In this document: in pieces, positions 30,301 to 38,269 of the stretch
Numbering within the stretch: position 1 is the stretch's first letter
How the letters are laid out: every line of letters starts with the position of its first letter
Source of the DNA: Megaleporinus macrocephalus
Lineage: Eukaryota > Chordata > Actinopteri > Characiformes > Anostomidae
NCBI GenBank assembly: GCA_021613375.1
Contig: CM038711.1
Coordinates: forward strand, 20,793,694 to 20,857,693
Length of the DNA: 64,000 nt
Reading direction: 5' to 3'
Made by a program: the position numbers and the translations under genes
The notes under the pieces: model-generated
Databases searched by the model: none
What the model was told of the DNA's origin: nothing
Seen by the model: the letters and a program-made list of their open reading frames with translations, nothing else

Positions 30301-31195
30301 CGTGCATACACAGATGGAGAAAGCTGTAACAAGATGAGCTACAATAAGTTCCTTTATAAACAATGAGTACATTTAGTCTTGTTGGCGGTATCATTTAGAA
30401 AAGTAGATGTGTGCATCAGTGCAAACATTAGCTGTGCATTCCCTACCACATCAATTCCATTTCACAGTCTGCAAATACACATACGTACAGTACATACATA
30501 TACAGGACACACTCTCAGACTATATTCTAAATGCATACTGGTCATAAAAGTACTTTCAAATAGAGTTTACAATCAACTAAACATGGCCTACCATCAGTCT
30601 ATCAGATGAAACATCAAACTGCATTAAATAAACTTTAGGGTCAGAAGCAAAAAAATATTTTAACTTCAAATAGAAATAAATAATAGAAAGGGGTATCTTC
30701 TATGGTCTACCAATAGTGTATCAGATGAAACATCAAACTGCACTTACTATACTTTAAGGTCAGAAGCAAAAAAAATATTTTAACTTCAAATTGAAATAAA
30801 TAATAGAAGGGGGAATCTGATTAATTGTTAATAACTGCCAGTTTTGTGTGTGGTTCAAAGACAACAGAAAAATGCAAACCACTGCACTATTTCAAAGAAT
30901 TCAGTTCATTAGGGTTGTTTTGTGTTTAACCAAGCAGATGGACATGAGCCGCATCAATTTCATTCATGTGAATGCCAAAAAAAAGGTTACAGTTCAGGTG
31001 GACGACAGGGCTGAAACTGGAGAAAGACTGTATTACTCTAGAATCCGTGTTGGGGAACATAAATGCAGTGCATGTCTAATTATTTGTTTTAGAAGAACTC
31101 ACCCTTTTGGCTCTGTCTTCCTGCTTCACCAGCCTGGGATTTCTCGGGGTTACTACTTTTGTTCTGAATCCTTTTGGCATCTTTAGGGATGAAGT
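109..31195 (-). CDS. hydin: hydin, 5' part: 19 coding exons, 992 codons, continues off the left edge
   Basis: HYDIN is a very large scaffold (human about 5,100 residues) of the ciliary central-pair C2 projection; loss gives stiff cilia, hydrocephalus and primary ciliary dyskinesia. Nineteen minus-strand exons, each with AG acceptor and GT donor, join into one uninterrupted frame: 31103-31195 (ATG at 31180-31178), 30198-30323, 28907-29026, 25849-25983, 24304-24503, 20643-20767, 14302-14503, 13862-14048, 12813-12912, 12219-12337, 11030-11253, 10739-10806, 10356-10591, 8819-8919, 8598-8733, 7997-8161, 6446-6598, 3019-3257, 109-370. All junction phases agree, which is strong support for a functional gene. 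The product is a chain of ASH/MSP-like beta-sandwich modules with recurring LxFG, FxP and GxGxxP-type motifs. It follows the order of human HYDIN from its N-terminus to about residue 1,000-1,050 (from memory). The last exon ends in phase 0 at a GT, so the gene continues to the left. Confidence 0.93.
1611..2475 (+). mobile_element. hAT-type element copy 1 with BED-finger fragment
   Basis: Starts with TAGAGATGGA followed by ATCGGTATCGGCCGAT, the same start as the copy at 49748. An internal plus-strand frame (1859-2131) includes TKTYNTTNLIRHLRVAHP, a typical BED zinc finger of hAT transposases. The right end lacks the matching inverted terminus, so this copy is 3'-truncated. It lies in a hydin intron. 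Confidence 0.75.
3019..3257 (-). CDS. hydin: hydin exon (residues 826-905)
   Basis: Phase 0 to 2. WRVEPAEGEVTPNGQLEL, LNDTLPFQDKLQL and FAPSLDLGAHFR follow the HYDIN order. Confidence 0.95.
3258..5579. other. hydin intron part without recognised content
   Basis: Contains short TG runs (3613, 4447) and a TAAA run (about 4650) but no exon or element I can assign. Confidence 0.6.
5580..5700. mobile_element. Terminal fragment of a Tc1-like element
   Basis: CCATGCAAAAGTTCAGGCAC followed by CCTGGTCAAATTACA resembles the inverted terminus of Tc1-type elements abundant in fish. No transposase lies beside it. Confidence 0.45.
6446..6598 (-). CDS. hydin: hydin exon (residues 775-825)
   Basis: Phase 0 at both ends, 51 codons. 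GQGPEISLSATELHFGTI and LQLSNQSPIPAHFHAQM show linker then opening strands. Confidence 0.95.
6800..7560 (-). mobile_element. Tc1/mariner transposase remnant
   Basis: The minus strand carries, in order, decayed DDE-region pieces: NKPNTFWKQ, GGSVMLWGC (about 7200) and SQSPNLNKIENLW (about 6985-7025). The reading frame is broken by stops and deletions. The flank near 6815-6845 matches the 3' untranslated end of fish Tc1-like elements. It lies in a hydin intron. Confidence 0.85.
7997..8161 (-). CDS. hydin: hydin exon (residues 720-774)
   Basis: Phase 0 at both ends. PRGVIQPYSTEQIPLVLQ and FIAVLGQQSPPL form the later strands of a module. Confidence 0.94.
8598..8733 (-). CDS. hydin: hydin exon (residues 674-719)
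   Basis: Phase 2 to 0; the intron before it is only 85 bp. LQFQHCFVGCPYQQSVKL opens a module and LPMCYGLLSQ ends the exon. Confidence 0.95.
8819..8919 (-). CDS. hydin: hydin exon (residues 641-674)
   Basis: Phase 0 to 2. TLCSNTVQQYNLALLVDV and GVGEEVLALPITA match the HYDIN family closely. Confidence 0.95.
10035..10290 (+). mobile_element. Decayed DNA-transposon fragment
   Basis: The stretch including CACCATGCCTAATGCCAAGC, then GAAGCAGTGGAACGGAGTTC, resembles a common fish Tc1-related element with stops throughout. It lies in a hydin intron. Assigned by recall of the pattern only. Confidence 0.5.
10356..10591 (-). CDS. hydin: hydin exon (residues 562-640)
   Basis: Phase 1 to 0. GFPNTMTCRLSNTSLVPM and LRIPGDGMGKDS are followed by a variable loop and FRVTPSSGSIRALSHIDI. 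Confidence 0.95.
10739..10806 (-). CDS. hydin: hydin exon (residues 539-562)
   Basis: Short 68 bp exon, phase 2 to 1. CVMGPTFHFSIPELNFGE is the opening strand of the next module. Confidence 0.94.
11030..11253 (-). CDS. hydin: hydin exon (residues 465-539)
   Basis: Phase 0 to 2. SNKGLIDAPYRLVPPSTA, EVRFSSDKLGTFSEEFHF and GNPQPLSLIFR span most of one ASH module. Confidence 0.95.
12219..12337 (-). CDS. hydin: hydin exon (residues 425-464)
   Basis: Phase 1 to 0. LPLRIKGEGLGPKLQFNF is the classic GxGxGP linker between two ASH modules, followed by LDVGNVFLGSKHSYE. Confidence 0.95.
12813..12912 (-). CDS. hydin: hydin exon (residues 392-425)
   Basis: Phase 0 to 1. EGDIWPHQTAKASI and IIFKPQEAKLYQRTMYCD are the closing strands of the module. 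Confidence 0.94.
13318..13384 (+). mobile_element. SINE/LINE2-type 3' tail
   Basis: AAGTCGCTCTGGATAAGAGT followed by GCCTGCTAAATGTGTAAATG is the tail shared by many fish SINEs and L2-clade LINEs. The SINE body is not evident. Confidence 0.75.
13862..14048 (-). CDS. hydin: hydin exon (residues 329-391)
   Basis: Enters in phase 2, leaves in phase 0. An acidic insert (EEGEDEMEQFLTECDADP) is followed by LLLLSRTFQQRRR, matching the charged helical insert that interrupts this module in HYDIN. Confidence 0.92.
14302..14503 (-). CDS. hydin: hydin exon (residues 262-329)
   Basis: Enters in phase 1, leaves in phase 2. VRLDKNSVLVEKTYITMA starts a module; a Glu-rich run follows near the end. The donor CTGAG|GTTCAT is weak, but it is the only one that keeps frame with the next exon; reading on instead meets a stop within nine codons. 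Confidence 0.88.
14504..19859. other. First part of the long hydin intron (14504-20642)
   Basis: No exon or RNA gene recognised. Around 17950-18100 there is a piece of the dispersed repeat also found at 53850. Low-complexity A/T runs occur near 16510. Confidence 0.6.
19860..20330. repeat. Dispersed AT-rich repeat with recurring ACTAGT motifs
   Basis: ACTAGT with nearby AGAATT or GAATT and ATATCTG recurs at loose intervals, ending in GGTAAACGGCTTGCCATGAG. I recall similar units as an abundant fish repeat; family not assigned. Confidence 0.45.
20643..20767 (-). CDS. hydin: hydin exon (residues 220-262)
   Basis: Enters in phase 2, leaves in phase 1. PFSVDPPVGTLGIGESMQ then FLPAITGDHSQHLLLHY is the second half of an ASH module. 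Confidence 0.94.
22610..22968 (+). mobile_element. Possible LTR of a Ty3/gypsy-type element
   Basis: Bounded by TGTAAC and GTTACA, a 6 bp inverted terminus with the canonical TG..CA ends, 359 bp. A GATAAA signal lies near the 3' end. Integrase debris follows on the same strand 0.5 kb later. No 5 bp target duplication or partner LTR was found. Confidence 0.5.
23490..23790 (+). mobile_element. Ty3/gypsy integrase fragment, decayed
   Basis: The plus strand shows pieces of a retrotransposon integrase core (VSSPYHPLSKGAIDRSHQTL and, in another frame, SDRGTNFTSGVFQH) with frameshifts and stops. No gag or reverse transcriptase is visible. It lies in a hydin intron and is inactive. Confidence 0.8.
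24304..24503 (-). CDS. hydin: hydin exon (residues 154-220)
   Basis: Starts in phase 0 and ends in phase 2 (ACACAGAG|GTGAGAG). CMTEREKFEVPIWAIGAR closes one module and ILDFPDQVHFPLSPV opens the next. Confidence 0.95.
25849..25983 (-). CDS. hydin: hydin exon (residues 109-153)
   Basis: Phase 0 at both ends, 45 codons. VVQEDSLYFKVVSP and VFFTPQENK are middle and late strands of the first module; FTPQEN is a typical ASH motif. Confidence 0.95.
25984..28906. other. hydin intron without recognised content
   Basis: I see no exon, RNA gene or clear element, only AT-rich sequence and a short GAT-rich run near 27870-27890. Confidence 0.6.
28907..29026 (-). CDS. hydin: hydin exon (residues 69-108)
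   Basis: Phase 0 at both ends, 40 codons. FQPYPSNIVFQNYVPSET followed by VPLVLRNNDK opens the first ASH-like module. Confidence 0.95.
29630..30090 (+). mobile_element. LINE 3' end with (ATTCT)n tail
   Basis: The last codons of a non-LTR retrotransposon ORF2 are legible (TRTTRLRNSFFPRAITNLDS then stop), followed by an AT-rich 3' UTR, an A-rich stretch and ATTCTATTCTATTCT at about 30066-30085. It is severely 5'-truncated and lies in a hydin intron. Confidence 0.75.
30198..30323 (-). CDS. hydin: hydin exon (residues 27-68)
   Basis: Phase 0 at both ends, 42 codons. It contains MAQTTEERLANTYEMHPP and ILELLDMHETTHRK, the most characteristic conserved stretch of the HYDIN N-terminus. Confidence 0.95.
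30583..30815. repeat. Tandem duplication, ~119 bp unit x2
   Basis: ATCAGATGAAACATCAAACT occurs at 30601 and 30720, and the sequence after each copy (GGTCAGAAGCAAAAAAA..., ATTTTAACTTCAAAT...) is nearly identical. It lies in hydin coding intron 1. Confidence 0.85.
31103..31195 (-). CDS. hydin: hydin exon with start codon (residues 1-26)
   Basis: Coding starts at the ATG at 31180-31178; donor AGG|GTGAGT, phase 0. The basic segment contains KVVTPRNPRLVKQ, the short positively charged leader expected before the first module. This ATG is the first in the exon. Confidence 0.88.
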
Positions 31196-31559
31196 CTGTA
31201 GAGCAGAGTGGGCAGCTTGTTCCTCAGATGCTAGCATCATGAAATGCAGCCACTTCTTTTCTTACCCTGTTATCAAAGTAGCAGTACAGTGTTAATTAGC
31301 ACATGTCAGTGTTTATTAATAAACAACAAATAGCACGCTTTGATAAATGATAAAAAGCTGAGAAAAAGGACAGATATTAGACATGCTGACGTTAGCACTG
31401 CTGCTAGTGTTACTCTCTACATGTCAACGTTACATCCTGCCGCTTGACCTATATCGTTTAAACTTCAAGTTTTAACTTTTCTTTGTTTAAGGTTACGTTG
31501 TATTTTAAGAAAAAACGAAAGACAGACGTGTGTAGAGGGTTTAAATGTTACTTACTTAC

Positions 31560-31618
31560 GAGCTCTGACTGAAGTTTCCGTTATTCTCAAAATATTTGAA
31601 AAAAACACTCACCGCTTG
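31560..31618 (-). other. hydin: hydin non-coding first exon (5' UTR), approximate 5' end
   Basis: A strong minus-strand donor (GAGCTC|GTAAGTAAGT) ends at 31560, just downstream of the X-box. The next coding exon opens with an acceptor (CTCTACAG) at 31196 and carries 15 untranslated bases before its ATG. A short UTR exon spliced over a ~365 bp intron explains both sites. The transcription start is not determined; 31618 only marks the side nearest the X-box. Confidence 0.55.
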
Positions 31619-31621
31619 GTG

Positions 31622-31635
31622 GTTACCATGACAGC
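31622..31635 (-). promoter_or_regulatory. RFX X-box in the hydin promoter
   Basis: The plus strand reads GTTACCATGACAGC and the minus strand GCTGTCATGGTAAC. This is a near-palindromic X-box: the GGTAAC half is perfect and the other half is diverged. RFX factors, working with FOXJ1, drive motile-cilium genes through such sites just upstream of the start site. It sits about 60 bp upstream of the first-exon donor of hydin, where a ciliary gene should carry it. The motif match is direct; RFX binding is inferred. Confidence 0.75.
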
Positions 31636-31799
31636 CAGCAGACACCCCCCCCCTCCCCAACTCACAACAAGCTGCGCACTGATTGGCCCAGGTGCTCAGC
31701 AGCGCGCTGCGATAGGCCCACAACTTTGAGTGAAGGCGAACAGGGCGAGGCGCGCGCAGGACCAGGTCCCTTCTGTAGCAACGAAACAACAGAAACAGA

Positions 31800-32122
31800 G
31801 GGTGTGTCTGAAATGGTCCACTCGTTAACTCGTTCCCTGTTCACTACATAGACTACTTTGTGTAGAATATTATACTAGGGAGCAGTAAGTGAGACAGTAG
31901 AGGGAATTCAGACGACGAACTTTCAAAAGAAAGTGCTATGCGTTATGGGGCATCAACCTGTACATCGGTTGTCCACTACTTTTACGGTGTATTGTTAGTA
32001 ACAATATAGTGAACTATATAGGGAATCTCATTGTCCACTGAGAATTCGGACAACACTACAAAATGGCCGACACCTGAATAGAAACACTAAACGGTAACTA
32101 GGGTGCGATTTCAGACACACCC
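31800..32122. mobile_element. MITE next to the hydin promoter
   Basis: GGGTGTGTCTGAAAT at 31800 and ATTTCAGACACACCC at 32108 are perfect 15 bp inverted ends of a 323 bp element with no coding capacity. AGA flanks both sides and may be a 3 bp target duplication (PIF/Harbinger-like). It begins 165 bp upstream of the X-box. Confidence 0.75.
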
Positions 32123-32901
32123 AGAGATCTAGCAGCGCGATCATGTGAGAAACAAGCTGTAAACTGTCAGAAAGACATATTTCTGTTCGCTACTTACACA
32201 TCTGATTTAAGATTCCATCAGAAGTATATTCAAAAGTTTCTAAAGTTAAAAGAAATGGCTTCAGGTTGCGAGCTGACATTATAAAATCACATTATAAAAG
32301 TTCATCTTACGCATGATGGAAGAAGAGCTAAAAAATTTACTGTAATGTTGTGTAGGGAAAACTATGTTGACTTTATAACCCCAAATCAAATAAAAAATCG
32401 ACATTTACTAATGGCTGGTGATGTCATAACGAAAACAGCAAGGGAAGGGAATGCTTTGCAACAAGTGACTACAAATCTGTGATGGAGCCAAACTCCACAG
32501 GTCAATAGAGCATGATGATCCCTTTTCAACAAGCTCTGGATCGGATTGCTGGCCTTAAGGAAGCTGGAGATAAGGACCCCGAAATCACCGTGCTCCTTTG
32601 GTAGCACCTGTTGACGTCACCTGTTATATTCTCTGAAGTTTCTTATGTTATTACTATCATAATGATGTGGTCAACGACTAGTCGACATCAAGCCTACACC
32701 GTCATCGCTGAGCAGTAAACTCAAGCTGACTAGTATGTGCAACCTCTGGTCTTCATCACTGATTATGATTAACAATATGTTTATCAGTGATTCAGCTTAT
32801 AACTACACCTCTATGATAAAAATACAGGCAACTATAAACCTAAAATATTTATTTCACAAACACTTCCAAATTAAAACACAGAGGGAACTGTTGTTTCCCA
32901 A

Positions 32902-32902
<1 letters not shown>

Positions 32903-32932
<30 letters not shown>
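32903..32932. repeat. (CA)n microsatellite
   Basis: About 14 uninterrupted CA units. Confidence 0.95.
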
Positions 32933-32935
<3 letters not shown>

Positions 32936-33139
32936 GATAATCTTAATGAGGAAGCTGATTTGTGGTCAACTGGGAAATCTCAGGGCACACAGTAGGGTAA
33001 CCTGTAGGGCATTACATCTCATTTTCTTCACTGGGACGGTTTTCTCTCAACTGCAAGGGTACTTCTTCTTACTTTCTCACTTGGAAGGGCATCTTGGGAT
33101 GGACCTTCACACACTGAAAATGTGTACTCTGTACAGTAT

Positions 33140-33470
33140 TTCAGGTCTTTAGAGGAAAATATGGATGTCATATGACCGAACATCCACCGAAGGGTCTGTC
33201 ATAGTGTGGGGGTGTGTCAGTGCCTTTGGCAATGGTAGCTTACACTTGAGCGGTGGCAGCATTAATTCAGAAAAGTACATAGTACAGAAACATATGCTGC
33301 CTTTAATACAGCAACATGGATTTCAGGGACGTCCATGCATTTTTCAACAAGACAATGCAAAACAACATGCTGCACACATTATAACGGCATGACTGAGGAA
33401 GAAGAGGGTTATGGGCACTGGACTTGTCTACCTGCCTGTCCCCAATAGAGAATGTGTGACATTTAAAAAA
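33140..33470 (+). mobile_element. Tc1/mariner transposase fragment
   Basis: A plus-strand frame contains GSVIVWGCVSAFGNGSLHL and FQQDNAKQHAA, the catalytic core around the second Asp of Tc1-like transposases. It is cut off before the third acidic residue, with no intact termini seen. Confidence 0.85.
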
Positions 33471-36400
33471 AAAAACTGAATGCAACAAATACAACTCTGT
33501 AACACTTACCTGCCTTAGTACTTGTTTGCAGGAAGAACTGAACAATATTACATCTGGAATACGTTATCACTTGGCGTCTTTAGTTTAAAAACATTTTTTA
33601 AACCACTACTTATTTGACATAAGCCTCAATACACTGCAGGCTATTTTTGTATTGTGTTTTACTTTGTTTCAGGTTGGGAAGGTTTCATGTTTTATAACAT
33701 ACTTCCTAGCATACATTTACACTGCTATACTGAAGTCCACTGATGTACCAGTCATGGAACATCAGTTTTCTGGCCTCCTTCTGCTTTCACCAGCTAGTAC
33801 GGGAAAAAAAGCATCTCATACACAACACCCTGAAGTATCTACCCCAAAGCACTAGCAGATGCATCATAAAAGGGAGTTTTCCTGTTTTCTAAACAGGACA
33901 ATCTCACTCTAGACACCACATTAGGCAGTGAGAGGGCATGTTTACCACACATGTATTATAGTTAGCAGCTCTACAGAAGAATGTGCCAGGATGCCTGCAA
34001 ATCTTATTAAAGTTAGTTATATTTCTATCACATTTAAATTGTGAGGTCACTCATATTTAAAAGCAAGCCTACCAATAGCAGTCATACTTCACATTACAGA
34101 CAGGTCCTTTCAAACTTCACTCACAGAAGTTTATAAAATAAACCACCTGTCTAACATAGCTACCATTAAATGTGCAGGACCATGTAGGCCACGAATGTTA
34201 AGTATAAGGCAATAATCCTCTGCTCTGGCGATAGGACCAAAACAGTAGGCACATTAATCCTTTAATCTTGCTCACCTTCTTTAAGTCCATGTTAGAAATC
34301 CTACAATTTATTTGTATTATATTCTTCCCCAAAAGCCCACTTTCAATTATTGATTATGTTTATTTAGGTTCATTTACAAATAAAACAATTCATTCATGCA
34401 TGAATTCATACTTAGGACTGACATATGCAAATACACTCAAACATGTAAATGCAAATATGAATGAGTGAAGTTCAGCTGCTGAGGACTGGATATGTAAATG
34501 TGTTAGTTTTAGTGACAGCCCAAAGGAAATTTTTTAGAAGCTTAGCTCTGAAATATGGACTGTACAGACTGGGGAGTGAACAGTAAGTTATGAAACTTTA
34601 ACAATGTTTTCATAGTACATCAAACTTGATTGTTTCTGTGGTTGGTAGTTCATTTTGTTTTATTTGTATCCACCTCCCATTCAGTTGAAAAGCATGTTTT
34701 GCGGATGGTTGCTAGACTGTGTGATCACTTATGACAGAGTTACTTTAGGGGCCAATTTCGAATATCATCCCAAAGCTTCAGTGGCTGTACACTGATGGTG
34801 AGTCAGAAAGCATGGATGATATAGAATCATGACTGGATTAATCATCTTCTTAAGCTAGAATGAAATAAATCCCTGTGTTTGGTTTGAAGCCTCTCCCCAG
34901 AGTGCAGTGTGGCTGGTGAGTAGATCTTCCCAAATTCATTATCATGATGTGAACATCTGGCAGACTGTTCTTCTGATGCTGCTAGATGGATGAACTTTCA
35001 TGGTATGATGGTTAGAATGGATTATTTGATAAAGTTCAGAGCAGCTTAATGACTATTAATGTTTTAGTTGCTGTATTTGTTGTTGAAAATGGTGTTGGTG
35101 ATCATGATGACGATGATGATGATGATGACAAGCACATAGCTTAATACATAGAGGCAATGAAGCTTGCTTCACTTATTTTATTAGACAGTTGAATTAGCAT
35201 ACATGAAGTATCTCATTTGATACTTCTGTCCAGCCCTTAATTTAATGTGGCTTGTTGTCAAGCAAATAAAATATAACAAGTAACAAGTAGAATCATCTTT
35301 TTTCTTACATATTTTTTCCAAAAATGTCCAAAGTGCACATCAACATCTTTTTTTGCATTACTATTATTATTGCATCAGAATGTCAAAATATCTTTTGTGT
35401 TTCTGACAAAGGATCCAAAGAACATCCTAAGAGATCGTAGAGTGATACGGTTTCTAAATGTCAAGGTTTAAGTGGTTCATTTCTGTAAACTGCATTGAAA
35501 TGACTACAGCCTTAATTGTTAGCTCTCTAATTCAATGCTGATTGCACGTTTGCTTATGTTGAGAGGATATTCAGTACAAACAAAGGGCAAGCTGTCTGCA
35601 GTGACCATAATTAAGCCTTAAATCGCTTATTATTCAGTTGTTATTCTAAAGACTTAAAGTGACAACCACCAATTAATTGGTAAGTGCTATGAAACCAACA
35701 TGTACATCATGCTGGTATGAGAGAGATGAACTGAAGCGCGGGTCAGCACGCAGGGTTTCTCAGCTGGAGGGGTTAAACAGGCGCGGCAGATGAACTTTTA
35801 GCTGTGGACTGACAGTGATGCACACTCCACACAGTTCAGGCACGGTGAAAGCTTCACGCAGGTAATGGAATCCACCCCCGAAGTGAGGATGGAAATCAAT
35901 TCCCTGGCAGGCACCTGCGCTCCCAAGTGAGCCTCCGCAGAGCACTCTGCATTTTCTGTCTCTCTCTCTCTCTAGCATCGTTTCCTTTAGTCCCTCTGTG
36001 CCTCAGACCTTTTTTTTCAGTGTGATTCTGTTCATTTCACATTTCTGGGGTACAATTGTGCCTCCAGTCCTCTTTTTGTAAAGTTCTGTCCTTTTTTAAT
36101 TAGCCTTAATGCACCAATTAAATGTATTACTACCTTTTGCTGTATCTGGGTCTGGAAATGAAATACTTTTCCTAACACTGGCAGGGTTTTAACTTTTTGC
36201 CCTGTTTGTTAATCTCAGGAGGCAAAAACATCAGGTAATGAAGCAGCGCTTAAAAATATGAAGCAATGGGTGTGTTTGCCGTGAGAGATGATACAGTTCG
36301 TAGATAAATACAGCGGAAACAAAAAAGGTGTGTGGTGGGCTACGTATGCCTTCCTTCCGCCCCCTACACTAACATTGGCTAGTAATATACCCTTCCTGAT

Positions 36401-36477
36401 CTACGATTGGCTGACTGTTCACACTGCGCTGTAGTATGAACTATTAACCAATCCCGGCGCAGTAAAGCAAGCCAGTG

Positions 36478-36780
36478 GTAATGCAGGAGGGCGGGGCTTG
36501 TCGAAAACGGGTGGGAAAAGCAGCGCGTTCGTCTTTGGATCCAGCTGCTTCGAGTTACGCAGCCGATTTAAACATCAAAGCTACGCAGCCTCGCGCTCAA
36601 CGACTCCTGAATGAGGCACATGAAGAAGACAAAGAGGGTTTAAAGCGAAACGACAGCGTGAAGTGGTTACGTAAAAAGAAGAAAGTTGAAGTGAACATCT
36701 GCTGTTCTGGGCTGCAGAACTGCGTTAGTGCTGTCAGTGCCTCCAACAGCTACCAGCCCAGAGCCATCACACCGGTTAGT
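36478..36780 (+). CDS. Unrecognised possible first exon on the opposite strand
   Basis: Directly downstream of the CCAAT and GC boxes, an open frame contains NEAHEEDKEGLKRNDSVKWL and a KKKK stretch, and ends at a possible donor (CACCG|GTTAGT). No family recognised and no downstream exon found. It may be 5' UTR with a chance frame. It cannot easily coexist with the minus-strand exon above. Confidence 0.25.
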
Positions 36781-36869
36781 GTCAGTCGACAAACCGAAAC
36801 TTCTTCTCAAGTCTGCTACCATAAAGTTAACTTAAAGTGCAGCACTGGCCAAAAACAAACAAACACACT

Positions 36870-37202
36870 CGCGTCCAGGATGACGGAGATGCCTTTGCCT
36901 GATTCCGGTGCAAAGAAATGCTCCTGGGCCACGGCCACCTCCTCCTCCTCCCTGGCGTACTCCCGCGTCGAGATGCTTTTGTTGTCGCTCATATTGATGA
37001 CTATCCAGCGGACTAGCCCGTCGATCCCCTCGGGCTGGGCTCCGCCGCTGTTTTGGGCCGGTGCAGCCGTCGCTGTCTCGCTGTCCTGCGGCCCGCCGCC
37101 TCTAGGCTGCTCGCCGCTGTCCTGCGCTCGGAGTTTGCCTTGTTCCTTGTGGAGCAGCTTGTGGACGCCGTCCCTGCAGTAGCGCGCTGCCTGCTCACAC
37201 AT
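36870..37202 (-). CDS. Unrecognised possible first coding exon in the CpG island
   Basis: An ATG with a good -3 purine opens about 110 codons: MCEQAARYCRDGVHKLLHKE, a Gly/Pro/Ala-rich stretch, then STREYAREEEEVAVAQEHFF. The ordered, non-repetitive ends suggest real coding sequence. A plausible donor lies near 36865-36870. I do not recognise the family. It is not hydin, and no second exon is visible between it and the hydin start at 31.2 kb. A long antisense frame overlaps it, so chance coding in GC-rich DNA is possible. Confidence 0.35.
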
Positions 37203-37559
37203 CCTTTTGCCTCGGCGCGTTCATGCTGCGCGCTATGGGGGCCGGTCCCTCCCTCCCCTCTGACATCAGCACATGCCCAAACACGCGCGCGCGCACACAC
37301 AGAAGCGCTGTTCTCGGTGCTGGTGCTGGAACTGCCCTGCCCTGCTCGCTTTAGTGCACTGGCTGCCTGGTTCTGTAGGAGATCTCGCCCAGTTACAGTG
37401 GTTTTACAGTGGTTTCAAGGCTTTCAGCATTGCTGATTCAATCTAGCTCATTAACCAGCCCCTAGAGCTGGTAAACCATTAAAACAAGTGGTACTCAGTG
37501 CTGGTCCAAGCATTGTTTTCTTTCTTTTTTTCCGCCCCAACTCACTTACTTCAAGTCAC

Positions 37560-37745
37560 TTCGGGTTTGTCTCAAAACCTAGTGAGCTGCCTACATAGAC
37601 AGCATTTTACGTCATAGTATGCGCTCCCATGTAGACTGTCCCAATTCTTAAGGATCTTATTTTGGCCTAATTTTAAGGAAGCATCGGTGCAACGCAGGCA
37701 AATCTACGAGCAGTGAAGTCGTTTTAAAATGTAAGTTATTTAGAT
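37560..37745. mobile_element. Possible MITE fragment
   Basis: GTGAGCTGCCTACATAGACA followed by GCATTTTACGTCATAG resembles a common fish MITE type; ends are not resolved. Confidence 0.35.
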
Positions 37746-38003
37746 AACACTCTGGTGTTTAAATGTGTTTCTTGTCATATAATCACACAAAACAGCATTT
37801 TATTTGCAGTTTTTCAACGAGTCATTGACCAGTTTACAGTTTTATAACCGAGCCATTAGCATTTATGATAGCGGATTTTTATTGTTTTGGATGGTAACTT
37901 AGCAACCAGCTAAATCACCGGTCGCGTGCTGCAGTGGGCGGGAACGAGTCGTGACGCAGTAGCTCTCTAATTAGAAAAAGCTAACTCTGGAAAAAATAAA
38001 ACA

Positions 38004-38265
38004 TCTTGTAATGTAGTAAACTATTTTTACCTAAAACATCCCAAAATACAAAGTCATTCTCACATTATGTTGTTAGCATATATGACGTCCTGTCAACTAA
38101 ACTAAAAAAACTAAGAGATGTAGATTTATTTATAAAACATGCTATATCTGCTCGTAATGTAGTAAACTATTGTTTTACCTAAAACATCCCAAAATACAAT
38201 GTCATTCTAACATTATGTTGTTAGCATATATGACATCCTGTCAACTAAACTAACTAAAAAAAGTC
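38004..38265. repeat. Tandem duplication, ~147 bp spacing
   Basis: TAATGTAGTAAACTAT, then ACCTAAAACATCCCAAAATA and ATGTTGTTAGCATATATGAC, occur twice in the same order (from about 38010 and 38157) with few differences. Confidence 0.85.
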
Positions 38266-38269
38266 TGCA

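Larger units (their letters stand above)
32123..36359. other. Spacer upstream of the hydin promoter
   Basis: Apart from the Tc1 fragment, the CA microsatellite and a GAT-rich run near 35110-35130, I see no exon or RNA gene here. A GC-richer patch at 35740-35980 has a 72-codon minus frame without a recognised family. Confidence 0.6.
36360..37350. promoter_or_regulatory. CpG island with CCAAT and GC boxes
   Basis: This is the only strongly CpG-rich stretch in the window. It carries three CCAAT boxes in both orientations (ATTGG at 36374 and 36406, CCAAT at 36448) and a GC box GGGCGGGGC at 36489-36497. That is typical of a TATA-less, possibly bidirectional promoter. The gene it serves is not identified. 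Confidence 0.7.

Noticed and set aside
31556..31844. Minus-strand frames of 60-77 codons over the hydin promoter
   Set aside because: They span the X-box and the non-coding exon and match nothing; the start ATG at 31180 gives the HYDIN-like N-terminus.
36475..37182. 235-codon plus-strand frame as one whole gene
   Set aside because: Its second half is antisense to the minus-strand candidate and lies in GC-rich DNA where long chance frames are common; only the first part was kept as a weak exon candidate.
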